Shown here piece by piece: positions 60,837 through 64,000 of a stretch of 64,000 nucleotides of DNA. This DNA is from Nitratireductor sp. Lineage in GTDB: Bacteria; Pseudomonadota; Alphaproteobacteria; Rhizobiales; Rhizobiaceae. Positions within the stretch are counted from its first letter, which is position 1. Each line of letters begins with the position of its first letter. The notes below the pieces were generated by a model. It saw only the letters and a list, made by a program, of their open reading frames with translations, was not told where the DNA came from and did not search any database. The position numbers and the translations under genes are program-made. The stretch spans positions 3,308,192 through 3,372,191 of the forward strand of contig NZ_CP051236.1 of assembly GCF_017794765.1 (NCBI RefSeq). Direction: 5' to 3'.

Positions 60837-62020
60837 ACGTGGCCATCGACTTCAACAAGGTTGACATCCTCTTTGGCACGGAGCGGCAGAAGGCAGAGGC
60901 GCTTCCACTGGTGGATGCGGGCAGGAACCGCGAGGAAATCCTCGCTGAAACCGGCGCGGTGCTCGGCTGCGCCAACTGCGACCTGACCGTGGAACGCGGT
61001 GAGATTTCCGTATTGATGGGGCTTTCGGGCTCTGGAAAGTCGACGCTGCTGCGTGCAGTGAACCGGCTGAACATCGTGGCCCGCGGCAATGTCGTGGTCC
61101 ACGATGGCGACTGGCAGGCCGATGTGGTGAACTGCTCGCAAGCCGAATTGCGCAAAATCCGCCGCGAATGCGTGGCGATGGTCTTTCAGCAATTCGCCCT
61201 TCTGCCCTGGCGCACGGTGGCGGAGAATGTGGGTTTCGGGCTGGAGCTTGCAGGCATATCGGCGAAAGAGCGCAAGGAGCGCGTGATGGCGCAGCTCGAG
61301 CTGGTGCATCTGACCGACTGGGCCGACAAATATGCCCATGAGCTTTCAGGCGGAATGCAGCAGCGTGTGGGCCTTGCCCGCGCCTTTGCCACTGAGGCGC
61401 CGATCCTGCTCATGGACGAGCCATTCTCCGCGCTCGATCCGCTCATCCGCACCAAGCTGCAGGACGAACTGCTTGAACTCCAGGAGCGCCTGAAAAAGAC
61501 CATCCTGTTTGTGAGCCACGATCTTGAGGAAGCCCTCAAGATCGGCAACCGCATATCGATCATGGAAGGCGGACGCATCGTGCAGACCGGCACGCCGGAA
61601 GACATCGTTCTTGCACCCGAGAACGACTATGTGCGGGACTTCATTTCCAATGTGAACCCGCTCTCTGTGCTGACCGCCTGGAACGTGATGCGCGATGTTC
61701 GCGACCTTGAGGCGGCCGGCGAAGGCTGGCTGTGGCTCGACCGGCGCAAGACCACGCGGTTCAAGTTCGATGAAAACATGCTGGTCATCGATGCCGAGCG
61801 GAACGGCAAGCCCGCCATCTGGGTCTCCTGCGACAATATCGAGGACCTCCCCGAGGACAGGCCAAAGGTCTTCTGGGCAACAGCGGGCACACCGCTGCGC
61901 ACGGTGATGCGCGCCATGCAGCAATCCCAGACGGCGCCGGTGGCGCTCTTCGACGAGGCCTCGCGTTTTGTCGGGGCGATTGGTATCCGCGACGTGCTGG
62001 GCGCCATCATTCGGCGCTGA
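60833..62020 (+). CDS. choV: Choline ABC transporter ATP-binding protein ChoV
   Basis: This 395-residue ATPase has Walker A GLSGSGKST near residue 63, LSGGMQQRVGLARA near 168, Walker B LLMDEPFSALDP and the switch histidine in FVSHDLEEALK, of the ProV/OpuA type, with a C-terminal extension of about 130 residues resembling a CBS-type regulatory region. It powers the ChoXWV importer. A terminator follows at 62036-62060. Confidence 0.93.
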   Translation: MNVAIDFNKVDILFGTERQKAEALPLVDAGRNREEILAETGAVLGCANCDLTVERGEISVLMGLSGSGKSTLLRAVNRLNIVARGNVVVHDGDWQADVVNCSQAELRKIRRECVAMVFQQFALLPWRTVAENVGFGLELAGISAKERKERVMAQLELVHLTDWADKYAHELSGGMQQRVGLARAFATEAPILLMDEPFSALDPLIRTKLQDELLELQERLKKTILFVSHDLEEALKIGNRISIMEGGRIVQTGTPEDIVLAPENDYVRDFISNVNPLSVLTAWNVMRDVRDLEAAGEGWLWLDRRKTTRFKFDENMLVIDAERNGKPAIWVSCDNIEDLPEDRPKVFWATAGTPLRTVMRAMQQSQTAPVALFDEASRFVGAIGIRDVLGAIIRR

Positions 62021-62035
62021 GCATCTCCACACACA

Positions 62036-62060
62036 GCGGCATTGCACAGATGCCGCTTTT
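62036..62060 (+). terminator. Terminator of the cho operon
   Basis: GCGGCAT (62036-62042) pairs with ATGCCGC (62050-62056), followed by TTTT. Confidence 0.75.
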
Positions 62061-62114
62061 CGAGTTGCGCCTCCACCGCTACTGTCTCGATCACACATTG
62101 AGGGAGGCTGACAC

Positions 62115-62876
62115 ATGAATCCATCCGGTATGGTTGCGCTTGTTACGGGCGGCGGTTCGGGGCTTGGCGAAGCGACGGCGCGTGCACTGGCGGACAAAGG
62201 CGCAAAAATTGCCATTGCGGATGTCGGCATGGAGAGGGCCGAAGCGGTGGCCGCGGATATCGGCGGCATTGCCGTGCGCTGCGATGTCACCAGCGAAGCC
62301 GATGGTCTGGCGGCTCTGGAGGAAGCGACGGAAAAGCTCGGCACGCCGCGCATTCTCGTGAATTGCGCCGGCATTGTCACGGCTACCAAAACCGTCGGCC
62401 GGGATGGGCCCCACCCGCTCGATCTTTATCGCAAGGTCATCGAGATCAATCTTCTCGGAACGTTCAACATGATCCGGCTTTTTGCGGCCCAGGCACAGGA
62501 TCTTGAACCGCTGGAGGGTGGAGAGCGCGGCGTGATCGTGAGCACCGCATCTGTTGCAGCCTTTGACGGGCAGATCGGTCAGGTGGCCTACTCCGCTTCC
62601 AAGGGCGGCGTGGTCGGCATGACGCTTCCCATCGCCCGCGATCTCTCACGGTCTGGCATCCGCGTATGCACGATTGCGCCCGGCATCTTCAAGACACCCA
62701 TGATGGCGAGCCTGCCGGAAGAGGCGCAGGCTTCGCTTGGCCAGCAGGTGCCCTTCCCGCCGCGCCTCGGCGAGCCTTCCGAATATGCAGCGCTTGCCTG
62801 CCATATCGTCGAAAACCAGATGCTGAACGGCGAGACCATCCGCCTTGACGGCGCGATCCGCATGGCACCGAAATAG
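62115..62876 (+). CDS. SDR-family 3-hydroxyacyl-CoA dehydrogenase-like oxidoreductase
   Basis: This 253-residue short-chain dehydrogenase has the cofactor motif [10 protein letters not shown] (residues 11-20), the NCAG motif in LVNCAGIV, catalytic Ser in [11 protein letters not shown] and the YxxxK in YSASKGG. Its sequence resembles 17-beta-hydroxysteroid / 3-hydroxyacyl-CoA dehydrogenase type 2 (HSD10-like) proteins, with [13 protein letters not shown]. It uses NAD to oxidise 3-hydroxyacyl-CoA or similar substrates. GAGGGAGG is upstream. It follows the cho operon's terminator, so it has its own promoter. Confidence 0.9.
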   Translation: MNPSGMVALVTGGGSGLGEATARALADKGAKIAIADVGMERAEAVAADIGGIAVRCDVTSEADGLAALEEATEKLGTPRILVNCAGIVTATKTVGRDGPHPLDLYRKVIEINLLGTFNMIRLFAAQAQDLEPLEGGERGVIVSTASVAAFDGQIGQVAYSASKGGVVGMTLPIARDLSRSGIRVCTIAPGIFKTPMMASLPEEAQASLGQQVPFPPRLGEPSEYAALACHIVENQMLNGETIRLDGAIRMAPK

Positions 62877-62959
62877 CCCGATGATGGAGAATCCCCATCC
62901 ACAGCTTGCAGCCGAAAGCATGATCGGCGAAGGAGATGCTTCAACGGATTGAGGCATCG

Positions 62960-63730
62960 ATGAGCGAAGGAAAATCAAAGGACGTCATTCTCGAAACGGA
63001 TGCGGACGCCATTCGCCTTGCGAAGACGCTGTTGCGCGCTGCACGCTTTGGTGCGTTGGCAACGATCGATCCAGATGACGGCGCACCCTTCGCGACCCGC
63101 GTCGCGACCGCGACCGACCTCGACGGCGCGCCACTCATACTGGTCTCGGGCCTGTCTGCCCATACCAGGGGGCTGGAAGCCGATCCGCGCTGCTCGCTGC
63201 TGATAGGTGAGCCCGGCAAGGGCGACCCGCTGGCGCATCCGCGCCTTTCCATCAAAACTTCCGCCTCCAGGGTGGAACGCGAAAGCAAAGCGCACGAACA
63301 CGTCAGACGTCGCTATCTGTCACGTCATCCCAAGGCAAAGCTGTATGTCGACTTTCCAGACTTCTCCATTTACCGGCTTGAACCGCAGCAGGCGCTTCTC
63401 AATGGTGGATTCGCCCGCGCCTACAGGCTTTTTCGGTCTGAACTCCTGACGAACAGCGCCGCTCTGGACAGTCTTGCAGGCTCCGAGGCCGGTGCCATCG
63501 CACACATGAACAAAGACCACGCGGACGCGTTGGAAAACTATGCCCGCCATTTTGCCAGGGCTCCCTCGGGAAAATGGCAACTGACCGGCATCGACCCGGA
63601 CGGGATCGATCTGGCGCTTGGCGACGAAACGTGCCGCATTTTCTTCAAATCCCCGCTGAGCGACGCCTCCCAGATACGCCCCACTCTTGTGGCGATGGCA
63701 AAGGAAGCGCGCATGGGGATCGCCAGTTGA
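62960..63730 (+). CDS. HugZ-family heme-utilisation / PNPOx-like protein
   Basis: This 256-residue protein has a pyridoxamine-phosphate-oxidase-like N-terminal half (RAARFGALATIDPDDGAPFATRV) and a C-terminal DUF2470 domain (HMNKDHADALENYARHFA). The HugZ family binds or breaks down heme in several bacteria. No His-rich C-terminal tail is seen. The start at 62960 has GAGG upstream; the frame extends to 62936. Its stop overlaps the TTG start of the next gene (TTGA). Confidence 0.88.
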   Translation: MSEGKSKDVILETDADAIRLAKTLLRAARFGALATIDPDDGAPFATRVATATDLDGAPLILVSGLSAHTRGLEADPRCSLLIGEPGKGDPLAHPRLSIKTSASRVERESKAHEHVRRRYLSRHPKAKLYVDFPDFSIYRLEPQQALLNGGFARAYRLFRSELLTNSAALDSLAGSEAGAIAHMNKDHADALENYARHFARAPSGKWQLTGIDPDGIDLALGDETCRIFFKSPLSDASQIRPTLVAMAKEARMGIAS

Positions 63731-64000
63731 AACGGAAGCTCTTACCCATCGCAAGCGCCGAAGATCCTCGCATCGCTGCCTATCGCGATATTCGCGAACG
63801 CGATCTCGTGGGAAGGCAAGGCCGTTTCGTGGCCGAAGGACGCGTGGTGCTCAACGTGCTCTTCTCAACAGGCCGGTTCACAGCCGAGAGCGTGTTTCTG
63901 CGGGAAAACCGTGTGGCCGGGCTCGGCGACCTCATCGACCGCATTCCCGAAGACGTTCCGATCTATACAGCCAGCGCTGCTGTGATGGATGAGGTCGCCG
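63727..64000 (+). CDS. TrmH/SpoU-type RNA 2'-O-methyltransferase (3' end outside the window)
   Basis: 91 codons are visible. The first residues RKLLPIASAEDPRIAAYRDI, then RERDLVGRQGRFVAEG, match the N-terminal SpoU substrate-binding domain of alphaproteobacterial TrmH-like methylases; the knotted SAM domain lies outside. The start is probably TTG 63727, overlapping the previous stop, because no ATG or GTG precedes the conserved region. The target RNA is unknown. Confidence 0.85.
   Translation, partial: MKRKLLPIASAEDPRIAAYRDIRERDLVGRQGRFVAEGRVVLNVLFSTGRFTAESVFLRENRVAGLGDLIDRIPEDVPIYTASAAVMDEVA

Noticed and set aside
1-64000. tRNA, rRNA, CRISPR, IS element or prophage
   Set aside because: No tRNA clover-leaf, rRNA core sequence, regularly spaced repeats, transposase or phage gene could be found in any gap.

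Overview
The window looks like chromosomal DNA of a GC-rich alphaproteobacterium of the order Hyphomicrobiales (Rhizobiales), probably of the Phyllobacteriaceae/Mesorhizobium type. The evidence is the petA-petB operon near hemF and trmL, a fused trpE(G) gene with a Trp leader peptide, a choXWV choline importer, and the MoxR/DUF58/DUF4159 block. Family placement is inference. I see no rRNA, tRNA, CRISPR array, prophage or insertion sequence. Most of it is ordinary core genome, with many small stress and xenobiotic-response genes between.

Layout. 1-6.7 kb: petA and petB (cut by the window edge), a methyltransferase, LysE- and EamA-type exporters, hemF, a small unknown gene and trmL. 6.8-8.0 kb: two tandem copies of an unusual unit, each with a promoter, a mini-ORF with a strong ribosome binding site, a gap of about 100 nt and a small unknown ORF. 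8.05-11.8 kb: a two-gene ABC exporter. 11.6-15.9 kb: a DUF1127-like gene divergent from a LysR regulator, then DUF1059, and a DUF1285-Nudix-CCA transferase operon. 16-22.9 kb: MoxR ATPase, DUF58, a BatA/DUF4159 fusion and a second membrane VWA-like protein. 22.9-30.2 kb: lipoprotein, GNAT, glutathionyl-hydroquinone reductase, Nudix, phosphoesterase, and leuA behind a leucine-rich leader peptide. 30.3-38.5 kb: two related ArsR-SRPBCC modules with matching operators, plus DUF899, HxlR, RibD-like, hydrolase, AbrB and YciI genes. 38.5-48.8 kb: CDF transporter, trpE(G) with trpL, PAP2 phosphatase, two Rnk-like genes, a TipA-like MerR regulator, soxR with an MFS pump, and fhs.

49.0-56.0 kb holds the best candidate for an undescribed system. 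It is a six-gene minus-strand operon encoding a coiled-coil protein, an unknown 382-residue protein, an AAA+ ATPase with a DDID Walker B, a strikingly AT-rich tail-anchored mini-gene, a 428-residue unknown protein and a DUF2333 membrane protein. A YeiE-like LysR gene lies only 20 nt upstream on the same strand. 57.0-64.0 kb: a YeiH-type exporter divergent from that LysR gene, thymidine kinase, choXWV, an SDR dehydrogenase, a HugZ-like protein and the start of an RNA methyltransferase.

Regulation is unusually readable here. Trp and Leu attenuators, ArsR, SoxR and TipA-type operators, a second SoxR-type promoter with no obvious target gene, several intrinsic terminators and a hairpin that covers a Shine-Dalgarno can all be placed to the base.
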